Below are positions 18,240 to 27,136 of a DNA stretch of 64,000 nt, piece after piece. Position numbers and translations under genes: made by a program. Below the pieces are notes generated by a model, which saw only the letters and a program-made list of their open reading frames with translations, had not been told where the DNA came from and ran no database searches. The stretch is from assembly GCA_945861025.1 (NCBI GenBank), contig CAMASN010000009.1:1-64000 (forward strand), given 5' to 3'. Every line of letters starts with the position of its first letter. Position 1 is the stretch's first letter. Source of the stretch: Ferrithrix thermotolerans DSM 19514 (lineage in GTDB: Bacteria; Actinomycetota; Acidimicrobiia; Acidimicrobiales; Ilumatobacteraceae).

Positions 18240-19235
18240 TCACGGACGTACCGCCGATGGCCAGAGCCGGTTGGCGAGGGCCAAACGCTCGGCGGTTGGA
18301 TCGCCAAGCACCAGCGCCCAACCGCGCGCTCGTCGGTACGCAAGTTGAATGTCGTACTCGTCGGAGAACCCGTAGCCGCCATGGAAGTGCAGGCTGCGCG
18401 CTGTGGCATCGGCAGCGATATCGCTCGCGAACAGCAACGCCATCGACGCCAAGCTGTGCGGATCGGTGATGTCGTTGTTGGCCACCGCGTTGTGACCGAC
18501 GCGGCCAAGGTCGAGGGCTTGCGCCGCTTGATGGGTGAGCAGTCGAGCGCCGTCGATGCGGCCGGGCAGATCGGCAAGACCATGCTGAACCGTCTGAAAC
18601 GAACCGATGGGCACTCCGAACTGGTGGCGCTGTTGCACGTATTCGACGCCCATCTCGAGCGCCAGCGCGGCGACACCAACGAGCATCGATGCGGTGATCA
18701 CCTTCAGCTCAGACATCGATCGCTCGAAGTGGTGGCGGTTGCCGATGACGCTTCGTTCGCCGCTACGCGAATCTCGATCGGCTAACGGCGCGCACGCGTG
18801 ATTGGCCGGGCCAGCGAACGGAGCCGGCGACGCCACGGCGACAAACTCATCGCCATCGAGACCAACCACGATGTCGGCAATTGCCCCAGCGGGCACGATG
18901 CTCCAGATGCCCTGAGCGTTTGCCTCACGCGGCGAGATGGCACCAACTGAATCGCCGCTGAGCAACGCTGGCCGCGCCAACAATCGCGAGACCACCACAT
19001 GCTCGGCAAACGGAACCGGCGCCAGCGCATGACCTGCGGTTTCGCCGATGACGCACAGGTCAGACAACGTGGCGTCGCTGCCCCATACTTCCATTGCACC
19101 GAGGGCGTTCCAGAGCGGTGCGTCGAACCCCAGCGGCTCGGCACGACGAACCACCGAGGTCGGTGACTCGCGGCTGAAAAACTGCCCAAACGCTTCGGCG
19201 AGAACCTGTTGATCGGCAGAGAAAGCGAGCTGCAT
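18240..19235 (-). CDS. Small acyl-CoA dehydrogenase subunit, probably non-catalytic
   Basis: A 331-residue acyl-CoA dehydrogenase homolog, shorter than the usual 380-400. The N-terminal helical domain (MQLAFSADQQVLAEAFGQFF) and the C-terminal domain (QRHQFGVPIGSFQTVQHGLADL, LHFHGGYGFSDEYDIQLAYRRARGW) are present, but the middle is reduced. At the place of the catalytic Glu it reads ITASMLVGVAALALEMG, with no Glu aligned. Beta subunits of ChsE alpha2beta2 enzymes have this form, so it likely partners the protein at 16953. It follows the quinone-oxidoreductase-like gene by 6 nt in one minus-strand operon. Confidence 0.85.
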   Translation of the reverse strand: MQLAFSADQQVLAEAFGQFFSRESPTSVVRRAEPLGFDAPLWNALGAMEVWGSDATLSDLCVIGETAGHALAPVPFAEHVVVSRLLARPALLSGDSVGAISPREANAQGIWSIVPAGAIADIVVGLDGDEFVAVASPAPFAGPANHACAPLADRDSRSGERSVIGNRHHFERSMSELKVITASMLVGVAALALEMGVEYVQQRHQFGVPIGSFQTVQHGLADLPGRIDGARLLTHQAAQALDLGRVGHNAVANNDITDPHSLASMALLFASDIAADATARSLHFHGGYGFSDEYDIQLAYRRARGWALVLGDPTAERLALANRLWPSAVRP

Positions 19236-19241
19236 GACGAG

Positions 19242-20213
19242 CTACGGAATCAACACGGCTTTGCCGACAACATTGCGTTGCTGCTGATCGGCAAGTGCCT
19301 GTGCGGCTTGTTCGAATGGGTAGCTCACCGGCTCGACAGGGTTCAGTTCGCCGGCCGCAATCTTGGCGAGCACCTGCAGCACAAGCGCCTGGTTCTCGGC
19401 TGGATTGCGACCCACCCACGCACCCCAATCGACCCCGGTGACGCGGCGATTGCGTAACAGCACCTGATTCGCTGGCAGCTTGGGAATGTCGCCCGAGGCA
19501 AACCCGATGACAATGAACTGGCCATCTTCACGAAGGCTGCGTAAACACTCTTCGCCGAGCTTGCCGCCGATCGGGTCATACACCGCATCGACGCCATCGC
19601 CGCTGATCTCTTTAGCGCGAGCCTTGACGTCTTCGATCGATGAATCGATGACAGCAACCGCACCGCGGCTCTGTGCCATCTCACGCTTCGCAGCCGACGA
19701 AGCGGCCGCGATGACCTTGAGTCCGAGGGCACGCCCGACATCGACCGCAGCAAGCCCAACGCCACCACCGGCGCCGAGCACGAGCAGCCACTGACCGGGC
19801 TGCATCTTGGCGCGATGCACGAGCGCGAAATACGCAGTCATGTAGCTCTGCATAAACGTGGCGGCTTGTCCGTCGGTGAGCGACGACGGCACAATGACGG
19901 CACGGCTTGCAGCGCTGACCATCTCGGTTGCGAACCCGCCAAACCCACTGGTGATGAGCACGCGATCGCCCAGCGAGTGGCTGGTGACGCCCTCGCCTAA
20001 CTCGGTGACGATTCCAACAGTTTCTCCACCGGGCACAAACGGCAACGGCGGCTTGATCTGATACAAACCCTGCACCAACAGCGCATCGACGAAGTTGACG
20101 CCAGCGGCCGTGACTCGCACACGCACCTGGCCGGCAGCCAACGGAGCCGACGGGCGTTCTTCGATTACGAGTTGGTCGAGAGGGGCAAACGATGTGCAAA
20201 CAACAGCGCGCAT
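19242..20213 (-). CDS. Zinc-independent quinone oxidoreductase-like MDR protein
   Basis: A 323-residue medium-chain dehydrogenase/reductase of the NADPH:quinone oxidoreductase (QOR) type. AAGVNFVDALLVQGLYQ, PFVPGGETVGIV, the Rossmann GAGGGVGLAAVDVGRALG near 145-162 and the terminal QQQRNVVGKAVLIP fit the family. Structural and catalytic zinc-binding cysteines of alcohol dehydrogenases are absent. It probably reduces an enone or quinone with NADPH. It sits between an enoyl-CoA hydratase (23 nt upstream) and acyl-CoA dehydrogenases, so an acyl-CoA or steroid enone is a plausible substrate; this is inference. Confidence 0.88.
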   Translation of the reverse strand: MRAVVCTSFAPLDQLVIEERPSAPLAAGQVRVRVTAAGVNFVDALLVQGLYQIKPPLPFVPGGETVGIVTELGEGVTSHSLGDRVLITSGFGGFATEMVSAASRAVIVPSSLTDGQAATFMQSYMTAYFALVHRAKMQPGQWLLVLGAGGGVGLAAVDVGRALGLKVIAAASSAAKREMAQSRGAVAVIDSSIEDVKARAKEISGDGVDAVYDPIGGKLGEECLRSLREDGQFIVIGFASGDIPKLPANQVLLRNRRVTGVDWGAWVGRNPAENQALVLQVLAKIAAGELNPVEPVSYPFEQAAQALADQQQRNVVGKAVLIP

Positions 20214-20236
20214 GGATCAGACCGTAGCCTGCGTCG

Positions 20237-21055
20237 CTACTGGTACGGCCAGTCGTCGGGCACTGCTGATTGCCACATCGGCGAACGTCGTTCGCCAAAG
20301 GCCCGGCCGCCTTCGATGGCATCGGGGCGACCCATCAAGATCAGGTGCGCATCGCGTTCCATGGCGTCGACTTCTTCGGCGCTGCTGGCGAGACCTCGCC
20401 ACAAAATGCGCTTGCTCATCGCCGCCGATAATGGCGACACATTGGCGGCGATGTCGTTGGCCAGGGCAAGAGCCGCCGGCAGCACGTCGGCAGCAGCGAC
20501 TGCTTGATTCGCAAGGCCCCAGTCGGCTGCCTGCGCACCCGTAATGATGCGGCCAGCAATAAGCATCTCGGCTGCCCGGGCTACGCCAACGAGTCGCGGC
20601 AGCACCCAGTGCGATTGCGCATCGGGAACGACGCCGCGGCGAGTCTGCAAGACAGCGAGCGGAGCATCGGACGCAACGATGCGCATGTCGGTCTGCAGCG
20701 CAAGCGAGAGACCGATGCCGATAGCGGCGCCGTTGATGGCAGCAATGATCGGCTTGCGAACCTGCCATGCCCGCGGCGACACCGGCGACGACTGAAAGCC
20801 ATCGGTGTCGGCCACCGAACCAAATGGGCTGCGCCCTGGTGACATATCGGCGCCAGCACAAAACGCCGTGCCTGATCCCACTAACACAACAGCGCGCACC
20901 GCCGATTCGCTGTCACACCAAGCAAACGCAGCGCCGAGCGCGGCAATCATTTCGCCGTTGAGCGCGTTTCGTTTTTCGGCACGGTTCAGGGTGATCACAG
21001 CGACGCCCGCGCCCGCCCCGGGATGGTCAAGGACGCACTGCACCAGATCGGTCAT
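20237..21055 (-). CDS. Enoyl-CoA hydratase/isomerase family protein
   Basis: A 272-residue crotonase-fold protein. I start it at MTDLVQCVLDHP; the open frame extends 19 codons further. NRAEKRNALNGEM (CoA-binding) and GSGTAFCAGADMS (oxyanion hole) are intact. AAINGAAIGIGLSLALQTDMRI gives the second oxyanion region and RRGVVPDAQSHWVLPRLVG has Asp/Ser where hydratases carry Glu, so the classical pair of catalytic Glu residues is not obvious. It could be a hydratase, an isomerase or another crotonase activity. Neighbours are a QOR-like reductase and a DUF2889 protein. Confidence 0.88.
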   Translation of the reverse strand: MTDLVQCVLDHPGAGAGVAVITLNRAEKRNALNGEMIAALGAAFAWCDSESAVRAVVLVGSGTAFCAGADMSPGRSPFGSVADTDGFQSSPVSPRAWQVRKPIIAAINGAAIGIGLSLALQTDMRIVASDAPLAVLQTRRGVVPDAQSHWVLPRLVGVARAAEMLIAGRIITGAQAADWGLANQAVAAADVLPAALALANDIAANVSPLSAAMSKRILWRGLASSAEEVDAMERDAHLILMGRPDAIEGGRAFGERRSPMWQSAVPDDWPYQ

Positions 21056-21068
21056 GACATCAACGTAC

Positions 21069-21758
21069 TTAGCCGCGCATCCGTGAACGCCACTCTTCGG
21101 GGTCGTATCCAAGATCGATCATCCGCTGACGGGCAAACAATGGTGGCGCCAATTGCTCGCCGTTCTTGATGCGCTCAACGAACTCGCCCTCTTCGTCCCA
21201 CACATGGCAGGTGTTCAGGTTCATCGCCCACTGCGCACGCTTTTCATCTTCGGTGAGTTCGCGAGGCACGAACGACACGTTGCCCGCGTTGAGGTCGCTC
21301 TCTTGTCGTGACTGGCTGGCGCGCATACTCCAAAAACACTGCACCGCTACCGGAGCCATCGCCTGCAACAACGCCGTGGTGTGCGTACAACCACGCGGGC
21401 CGCCAAAGAGTTCGCGCACGCGATGCGTGAAGCCGCGGGCGATGGACAGCCCAATCAGTTTGTCGTAATGATCAACGATTCTCGGACATACATCGTTGGG
21501 GTGCGTCTCGAAATGCACCGTGGCCCCAACAATCTCGAGCGACGGGAAGGCGACCTCGAGGTCGAGTTGCATGTGATGAATGGTCAGCGGATCGTTGTCG
21601 TCTTCGAGATACAGGCGCGGTGGCTTCTGATCGCGCACGGCCCCACGAATGAGCAGATTGGGGTCTTTGCGGAACGCACGCACGCGATATTCGCGATCGT
21701 GCAGAACCTCGAGGTCGGGGTCTGGCGGAAGAATGTCGTGGGTGTCGAACGTGCTCAC
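21069..21758 (-). CDS. DUF2889 family protein
   Basis: A 229-residue protein that I recognise as DUF2889-like from LTIHHMQLDLEVAFPSLEIVGATVHFETHPNDVCP and LIGLSIARGFTHRVRELFGGPRGCTHTTALLQAMAP. The conserved CTH near residue 150 and several His/Asp could bind a metal. The biochemical function of the family is unknown to me. The GTG start overlaps the stop of the small acyl-CoA dehydrogenase (GTGA), so it is tightly tied to the FadE26/FadE27-like pair and presumably acts on, or with, the same steroid side-chain intermediates. Confidence 0.8.
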   Translation of the reverse strand: MSTFDTHDILPPDPDLEVLHDREYRVRAFRKDPNLLIRGAVRDQKPPRLYLEDDNDPLTIHHMQLDLEVAFPSLEIVGATVHFETHPNDVCPRIVDHYDKLIGLSIARGFTHRVRELFGGPRGCTHTTALLQAMAPVAVQCFWSMRASQSRQESDLNAGNVSFVPRELTEDEKRAQWAMNLNTCHVWDEEGEFVERIKNGEQLAPPLFARQRMIDLGYDPEEWRSRMRG

Positions 21759-22819
21759 GCGACTGGGGTGTTGGCGATGAGACCACCAAGTCGAACCAGC
21801 GACGGCATCGTGCTGCCGAGCGTGAGTTCGATCTGCTTGCCCCACAGGAAACAACGGTGCAACGGATAGTCACGATCGACGCCAACGCCGCCATGAAGAT
21901 GCTGCGCTGCGTGCAGCACTTGCAAGCCACCGTCGCTGGCCCAGAACTTGGCGCTGGCCACTTGCTCTGACGAAGGCATCCCTTCGCTGAGGCGCCACAC
22001 TGCCTGCCACGCAGTAAGCCGCACGGCCTCGGTGTTGATGTAGCTATCGCCTGCGCGCTGGCTCACGGCCTGGAACGATGCAATCTGGCGCTCGAACTGC
22101 ACGCGCTCTTTGGTGTACTCCGCTGTGAGCGCGAGCGCCCGCTGGCAAACGCCCGACATCAGCAAGCACTGACCCGTGGTGGCCACATCGAGCAGCCAAT
22201 TGAGGCCGTCGCGATCGGCAAGCTTGGTAGCCGGGCTATTGGTAAACGTGACCCGCGCATCGGGGATGCCCGAGGTGGTGTTCTGCCGCTCGACAACGAC
22301 ACCGGCGGCATCGGCCGCAACCACATACACGCCGTCGGTGGTTGACACCACGAAGCTCGATGCAGCGGTGCCAGCAGGCACACAAATCTTTTGACCACTG
22401 AGGAGCGAGTCGGCCGAGACGGTGGCGGAAGGCTCGTGTGGCGAACCGACTGGCTCGTGCAGGGCGACCGTGACGATTCGCTCGCCAGAAGCAACACCCT
22501 CGAGATGATCGAGCGCACCGAAGTGACGCAGCGCAACGCCAGCGACGAGCACAGCGAACGCTGGGACCGGAGCCGTTGCGCGGCCGACTTCTTCGAGCAC
22601 GACGCCAATCTCAAGCGCACCCAGACCACCGCCACCCACTGATTCGGGGAGCGCGATGCCCACGATGCCGGTTTCGGCAAGCGTGCGCCACAGCGCCATA
22701 TCGAAGCCGTGCTCGCTTGCAGCAGCGGCCTTTTGCGACTCGTTGGTTACCTGATCGGCGAGGATGCGCGCTGTGAGTTCGCGCAACTCGTTTTGTTCGG
22801 TTGAAAGTCTGAAGTCCAT
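21755..22819 (-). CDS. Acyl-CoA dehydrogenase, small subunit (ChsE5/FadE27-like)
   Basis: A 354-residue acyl-CoA dehydrogenase homolog starting MDFRLSTEQNELRELTARIL. VGIALPESVGGGGLGALEIGVVLEEVGRATAPVP and the C-terminal FERQIASFQAVSQRAGD, KFWASDGGLQVLHAAQHLHGGVGVDRDYPLHR are well conserved. At the catalytic Glu position it has DVATTGQCLLMSGVC, without a Glu. It directly follows the FadE26-like gene (TAATG overlap), as FadE27 follows FadE26 in mycobacteria, where the two form ChsE4-ChsE5, which desaturates five- and eight-carbon side-chain CoA esters. Beta-subunit role inferred. Confidence 0.87.
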   Translation of the reverse strand: MDFRLSTEQNELRELTARILADQVTNESQKAAAASEHGFDMALWRTLAETGIVGIALPESVGGGGLGALEIGVVLEEVGRATAPVPAFAVLVAGVALRHFGALDHLEGVASGERIVTVALHEPVGSPHEPSATVSADSLLSGQKICVPAGTAASSFVVSTTDGVYVVAADAAGVVVERQNTTSGIPDARVTFTNSPATKLADRDGLNWLLDVATTGQCLLMSGVCQRALALTAEYTKERVQFERQIASFQAVSQRAGDSYINTEAVRLTAWQAVWRLSEGMPSSEQVASAKFWASDGGLQVLHAAQHLHGGVGVDRDYPLHRCFLWGKQIELTLGSTMPSLVRLGGLIANTPVA

Positions 22820-23994
22820 TACTTACCTGCCCTGGGGAAACCGAGTGCGAACATTGAAATGAGATCGCGTTGCGTCTCGTTGGTGCCACCGCCGAAGGTG
22901 AGAATGACCATGCCGCGGTACGACGACTCGAGTCGCGACCGCAAAATGGCGCCCGGAGCATCGGCCTTGAGATAGCTCACCGGCCCCATCACCTCGAACA
23001 GCAAGCGGAATGCTTCTTGGTAGAACTCAGTGCCGAACACCTTCACAGATGACGCATCGGCGACCTCGAGGCCACCTTGCGTTGCGGTCCATGCAACCTT
23101 CCAGTTGATGAGCCGCAGGAACTCGATCTTGGCGTGCACCTTGGCGAGGTTGATCTGCACCCACTCTTGATCAATGACGCGGCGGCCATCGGGCAGGTGC
23201 GTGGTCTTGGCCCAATCGCGAACCTCGGTGTAGGCACGATCGGCCACACCGGTTGAGCACAGCGTGACGCGCTCGTGGTTGAGTTGATTGGTGATCAGGC
23301 GCCATCCGCCGTTTTCTTCACCGACGAGGTTCTTGGCCGACACGCGCACGTTGTCGAAGAACACTGCGTTGATGTCGTGCTCGCCGATGAGACTCAGCGG
23401 CTGAATCGTGATGCCGGGCGTGTCGAGCGGAAGGATGAGGATGCTGATGCCCTTGTGCTTGGCAACCTCGGGGTTGGTGCGCACGGCAAGCCAGCAGTAG
23501 TCGGCGCCATTGGCCAAGCTGGTCCACATCTTTTGGCCATTGATGATGTACTCGTCGCCATCGCGCACGGCACGGGTCTGCAAGCTGGCAAGGTCGGTGC
23601 CGGCGTTGGGCTCGCTGTAGCCAATGCAAAAGTGAAGGTCGCCAGCGAGAATCTTCGGCAGGAAGAACGCGCGCTGCTCGTCGGTGCCGAACTGCATGAT
23701 CGTTGGGCCCACAGTGTTGATGCTGAGCATCGGCACCGGCGCACCCGAGCGCATTGATTCATCGAAGAAGATGAATTGTTCGATAGGGCTCTTGCCCTGG
23801 CCGCCGTATTCCTTGGGCCAGCCAATACCGGCCCAACCGTCGGCGCACATCTGCTTCCAGACGCTGCGCGTCTTGGCCGAGATGCCGTGCCCCTGTGACA
23901 GTTCAGCCACGGTTTGCGGATCGAGCAATGTGTCGTAGTAGGCCCTCAGTTCAGCGCGGAGCGCTTCCTGTTCGGGCGTATAACCAAGTTCCAT
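22819..23994 (-). CDS. Acyl-CoA dehydrogenase, large subunit (ChsE4/FadE26-like)
   Basis: A 391-residue acyl-CoA dehydrogenase: [112 protein letters not shown]. The Glu in TNQLNHERVTL occupies the base position described for ChsE4. The same segments in FadE26, as I remember it, are very similar. With the small subunit downstream it should form an alpha2beta2 enzyme for the sterol side chain. The ATG lies 16 nt from palindrome S2, opposite the racemase gene. Confidence 0.88.
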   Translation of the reverse strand: MELGYTPEQEALRAELRAYYDTLLDPQTVAELSQGHGISAKTRSVWKQMCADGWAGIGWPKEYGGQGKSPIEQFIFFDESMRSGAPVPMLSINTVGPTIMQFGTDEQRAFFLPKILAGDLHFCIGYSEPNAGTDLASLQTRAVRDGDEYIINGQKMWTSLANGADYCWLAVRTNPEVAKHKGISILILPLDTPGITIQPLSLIGEHDINAVFFDNVRVSAKNLVGEENGGWRLITNQLNHERVTLCSTGVADRAYTEVRDWAKTTHLPDGRRVIDQEWVQINLAKVHAKIEFLRLINWKVAWTATQGGLEVADASSVKVFGTEFYQEAFRLLFEVMGPVSYLKADAPGAILRSRLESSYRGMVILTFGGGTNETQRDLISMFALGFPRAGK

Positions 23995-24010
23995 GAGGCG
24001 AACCTAGCTG

Positions 24011-24033
24011 GTTTCTGACGGTGTGTCAGATAC
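24011..24033. promoter_or_regulatory. Operator palindrome S2
   Basis: TCTGAC at 24014-24019 and GTCAGA at 24025-24030 with spacer GGTGT, extended outward by GTT and TAC. It lies 16 nt before the FadE26-like start (minus) and 50 nt before the racemase ATG (plus), so one site can control the divergent pair. Confidence 0.78.
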
Positions 24034-24083
24034 GGAGCGCACACGAAACCGAACCAGCCAGCGGTGCATGGCAGTATTGCCAA

Positions 24084-25184
24084 ATGGGTCCATTGAGCGG
24101 TTTACGGGTAGTCGAGTTGGCGGGTCAAGGACCTGGGCCATATTGCGGAATGATGTTGGCCGACCTCGGCTGCGATGTGGTGGTCATCGATCGACCAAGC
24201 GACGCTGCGCGCGCCGACACAACGAAACCGGCAACCAATTTGTTCATGCGCGGCAAACGCTCAATCGCACTAGACCTCAAAGTCGCTGCCGACAACGAAC
24301 TGTTGCTCAGCGTGCTCGATGAGGCCGACATTTTCATCGATCCATTTCGGCCTGGCGTGTGCGAGCGGTTGGGCATCGGCCCCGACATTGTGTGCGAACG
24401 CAATCCGCGCATGATCTACGGACGCATGACCGGCTTCGGCCAAGACGGCCCACTCGCTCAGGCTGCGGGTCACGACATCGACTACATCGCGTTGTCAGGT
24501 GCGCTGTGGATCCTTGGCCGCGACGGGCAAAAGCCAACGCCGCCGATCAACCTTGTTGGCGACTTCGCTGGCGGCGGGTTGATGCTCGCGATGGGCATCG
24601 CTGCTGCAGCATTCGAGCGAAGTGTGTCGGGTCGCGGTCAAGTCATCGATGCCGCAATGGTCGATGGCGCCGCGCTCGTTGCAGCGCCGTTCTTCCCCGC
24701 CACCGCGTCGGGATACTGGGGACCGCGTGGCACCAACCACATCGACACCGGCGCCCACTTCTACGAGGTGTACGAATGCGCCGATGGCGCCTATGTGGCG
24801 CTTGGCGCAATCGAGCCACAGTTCTATGCCGAGTTGCTCGCAAAACTGGGCCTGTCTCCCGACGACTTTCCGCAGTGGGATCGCGTTCAATGGCCAGCGC
24901 TCAAACAACGACTCAGCGACATCTTCATCGCCCAGACCCGCGATCACTGGTGCACGGTGCTCGAAGGCTCTGAGGCGTGTTTCGCTCCGGTGCTGTCGCC
25001 CGCCGAGGCCAGCAAGCATCCCCACAACGTTGCTCGCGGCACCTTCGTTGAGATCAACGGGGTCACGCTGCCTGGTCCAGCGCCGCGCTTCAGCCGCACC
25101 GTGTCGAGTGCGGGCGCGCCCAGTCACGCGGGCACCCACACCGACTTGGCCCGACGAGGCGAACTTTGGGCTCAGCGCCCGTAA
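24084..25184 (+). CDS. Alpha-methylacyl-CoA racemase (AMACR/Mcr type)
   Basis: A 366-residue racemase of the CaiB/BaiF superfamily. I start at MGPLSGLRVVELAG; an ATG 21 codons earlier would overlap palindrome S2. GPGPYCGMMLADLGCDVVVIDRP, FMRGKRSIALDLK, the His in AAGHDIDYIALSG and the Asp in NLVGDFAGGG correspond to the His/Asp acid-base pair of MCR. AMACR epimerises the 25-methyl group of steroid side-chain CoA esters so that the S-specific acyl-CoA dehydrogenase can act. Divergence from the ChsE4/5-like genes across a shared operator supports this role. Confidence 0.9.
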   Translation: MGPLSGLRVVELAGQGPGPYCGMMLADLGCDVVVIDRPSDAARADTTKPATNLFMRGKRSIALDLKVAADNELLLSVLDEADIFIDPFRPGVCERLGIGPDIVCERNPRMIYGRMTGFGQDGPLAQAAGHDIDYIALSGALWILGRDGQKPTPPINLVGDFAGGGLMLAMGIAAAAFERSVSGRGQVIDAAMVDGAALVAAPFFPATASGYWGPRGTNHIDTGAHFYEVYECADGAYVALGAIEPQFYAELLAKLGLSPDDFPQWDRVQWPALKQRLSDIFIAQTRDHWCTVLEGSEACFAPVLSPAEASKHPHNVARGTFVEINGVTLPGPAPRFSRTVSSAGAPSHAGTHTDLARRGELWAQRP

Positions 25185-25222
25185 GCCCCGAGCCCGCGCC
25201 CCCAGCCACTAGCGACTCGTAG

Positions 25223-25657
25223 CTAGATGCGTGTGTACGCAATGCGCTCGGCGCGCTTGCTGAGCAGCCAACCACTGGCTGTGCGCACCACGACATCGTC
25301 GTACCAGCCGGCAGCTTCGATGTAGGTGGGGCGAGCGGCAGTATCGCCAGCAGCGCCAGGAATGCGCATGACCGTGTCGTACTGCGAACCAATCGCAGCC
25401 GTGTCGGCTCCTTCGAAGCAGATCTGCACGTTGGCCATGCGGTGAATGCGCATATCGAACATCGCCATTGTTGGGGCCAGCCACGCCACAGCTTCGGCTG
25501 GCGAACCGGCAACTCCGCCTGCCGTTGTGTAGTCAACGTGAGCGTCGGCGGTGAAACATGCAGTCCATGTTTCCCAATCGGCGCGATTGAGCGCCTCGCT
25601 GTATCGAACGAGGAGATCGTTGATCTCGGTGCGGTCGCTGAGTTCGTGAAGATCCAT
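25223..25657 (-). CDS. SnoaL-like/NTF2-fold protein
   Basis: A 144-residue protein with the N-terminal helix pattern of SnoaL-like domains: MDLHELSDRTEINDLLVRYSEALNR in outline, then WTACFTADAHVDY. The C-terminal part, WYDDVVVRTASGWLLSKR, is typical of the dehydratase/isomerase-like NTF2 superfamily (steroid delta-isomerase and scytalone dehydratase relatives). The start is the first ATG preceding DLHELS; a much longer upstream open frame is unlikely. It is convergent with the racemase and divergent from the degenerate SDR. Function unknown; a small-molecule dehydratase or isomerase role is possible. Confidence 0.82.
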   Translation of the reverse strand: MDLHELSDRTEINDLLVRYSEALNRADWETWTACFTADAHVDYTTAGGVAGSPAEAVAWLAPTMAMFDMRIHRMANVQICFEGADTAAIGSQYDTVMRIPGAAGDTAARPTYIEAAGWYDDVVVRTASGWLLSKRAERIAYTRI

Positions 25658-25723
25658 GCGGGCAACGTAACCGATCGGCCGAGGTGAAGTCCGTTTGAGA
25701 GTGCGCTCGACAGTTCCGATACG

Positions 25724-26296
25724 GTGCGTCACGTGGTCTCGATTGCCGTAACTATTCAAGGTGCTAGTGCACTCGCCGACGCGCTCCGTGCCGCCGACAT
25801 GCGCAGCGACTGCGCAACAACGGTGGTCGTGCCCACCATTGGTTACCAGGCCAAGCCCTTCACCGATCTCACCGACGCCGATTTCGATGCAGCATGGGAG
25901 CAACCGATGCGAGAAGCCATCGTTGCGTTCCAAGGTGCACACAAGGCGGGGCACACCCGGCTCATTGCGATCGTGCCCACCATCGCAATGTCGGGCGCAC
26001 CGCAACTTGCTCACGTTGCCGCCACAGCCGAAGCAATTCGCGTGATGGTCAAATCGGCGGCTCGCCAATGGGGCGCCGAGGGCATCACCGTGAATTGCAT
26101 AGCCGTCGCACCCGAGATGTTCGGCATCGATACAGCAGCGGTGGGCGCCGTCTCAATCGCTCCCCCAGCGCTGGCCACAAAGGGCACCGTGGTCGACGAC
26201 CTCGTGCCACTCATTCGTCTCGCCAGCAGTGTCGACGCACATCACCTCACTGGCGCAACACTTACCGCCGACGGCGGCATCTGGATGGCGCCATGA
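25724..26296 (+). CDS. Degenerate short-chain dehydrogenase homolog
   Basis: A 190-residue SDR-like protein, about 60 residues shorter than usual. The N-terminal nucleotide-binding TGxxxGxG motif is missing. Late SDR elements are recognisable: SAARQWGAEGITVNCIAVAPEMFG and the terminal HHLTGATLTADGGIWM. The active-site YxxxK is replaced in HVAATAEAIRVM, so no Tyr/Lys pair remains. It is probably not a catalyst. It overlaps the next, intact SDR by ATGA, which suggests the two form a complex, as catalytic/non-catalytic SDR pairs do. GTG start; no clear ribosome site. Confidence 0.72.
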   Translation: MRHVVSIAVTIQGASALADALRAADMRSDCATTVVVPTIGYQAKPFTDLTDADFDAAWEQPMREAIVAFQGAHKAGHTRLIAIVPTIAMSGAPQLAHVAATAEAIRVMVKSAARQWGAEGITVNCIAVAPEMFGIDTAAVGAVSIAPPALATKGTVVDDLVPLIRLASSVDAHHLTGATLTADGGIWMAP

Positions 26297-27084
26297 CCAA
26301 CTTTTCATCAGCCAACTCGGGTCGCCTCGCCGGCCGCACCGCCATCGTTACTGGCGCTGGCCAAGGTGTGGGCGAAGGCATCGCCCGTCGCCTCGCCGCC
26401 GAAGGCGCCAACGTGGTCATCGCTGCTCGTCGTGCCGTTACCGGCGACCCAGTAGCCGAATCGATTCAGTCGTTGGGCGGCTCAGCCATCTGCGTCGAGA
26501 CCGACATCACCAACCGCGAATCAGTCGCCGCGTGTGTCGCCGCCACGGTGCAACGTTTCGGAGGATTACACATCATGGTGCACAACGCTTTCCGCGGCGG
26601 TCTGCCGCACAAACTCGAAGAAGCCGACCTCGATCGCCATTGGAAACACATGTCGCAAACCGGCGTGTGGGCCGTGCTGTACACCGGACAGGCAGCGTGG
26701 CCGCATCTACGCGATGCAGGTCGCCACGGTCGCTTCATCATCGTCACCTCGCCAAGCGGCGTTGAGGGCAGCGCAAACATTCCGCTGTACTCGCCCGTCA
26801 AGGCCGCTGAGCGCGCCATCGCCAAGAGCCTCGCTCGCGAATGGGGTCCCAGCGGGGTCACCGTGAACTGTGTTGCCCCCGTTGCTGCCTCCCCCGCGCT
26901 GCTCAACGCTTTCGAACGTTCGCCCGCACTGCAGGCCGCACTCGAAGCGCGTACACCGCTTGGCCGCGTCGGCGACCCCGAGGCCGACATTGGCTCGGTT
27001 GCATTGTTCTTCGCGAGCGACGACTCGGCCTATGTCACCGGTCAAACCATCGTGTGCGACGGCGGCTCATTCCTTGGCCTGTAA
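26293..27084 (+). CDS. Short-chain dehydrogenase/reductase
   Basis: A 263-residue classical SDR: TAIVTGAGQGVGEGIARRLAAEG near residue 16, Ser in TSPSGVEGS, and YSPVKAAERA with the Tyr-x3-Lys pair; C-terminus DDSAYVTGQTIVCDGGSF. The usual NNAG is replaced by VHNAFRGG, a feature of some steroid/hydroxyacyl-CoA SDRs. The ATG overlaps the stop of the degenerate SDR. It is likely an NAD(P)-dependent alcohol/ketone oxidoreductase; substrate not assigned. Confidence 0.87.
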   Translation: MTNFSSANSGRLAGRTAIVTGAGQGVGEGIARRLAAEGANVVIAARRAVTGDPVAESIQSLGGSAICVETDITNRESVAACVAATVQRFGGLHIMVHNAFRGGLPHKLEEADLDRHWKHMSQTGVWAVLYTGQAAWPHLRDAGRHGRFIIVTSPSGVEGSANIPLYSPVKAAERAIAKSLAREWGPSGVTVNCVAPVAASPALLNAFERSPALQAALEARTPLGRVGDPEADIGSVALFFASDDSAYVTGQTIVCDGGSFLGL

Positions 27085-27136
27085 CGGCGCCACGTAGTAT
27101 CCACAACAATCTCACCTGCTCTCAAGGACACGCCAC

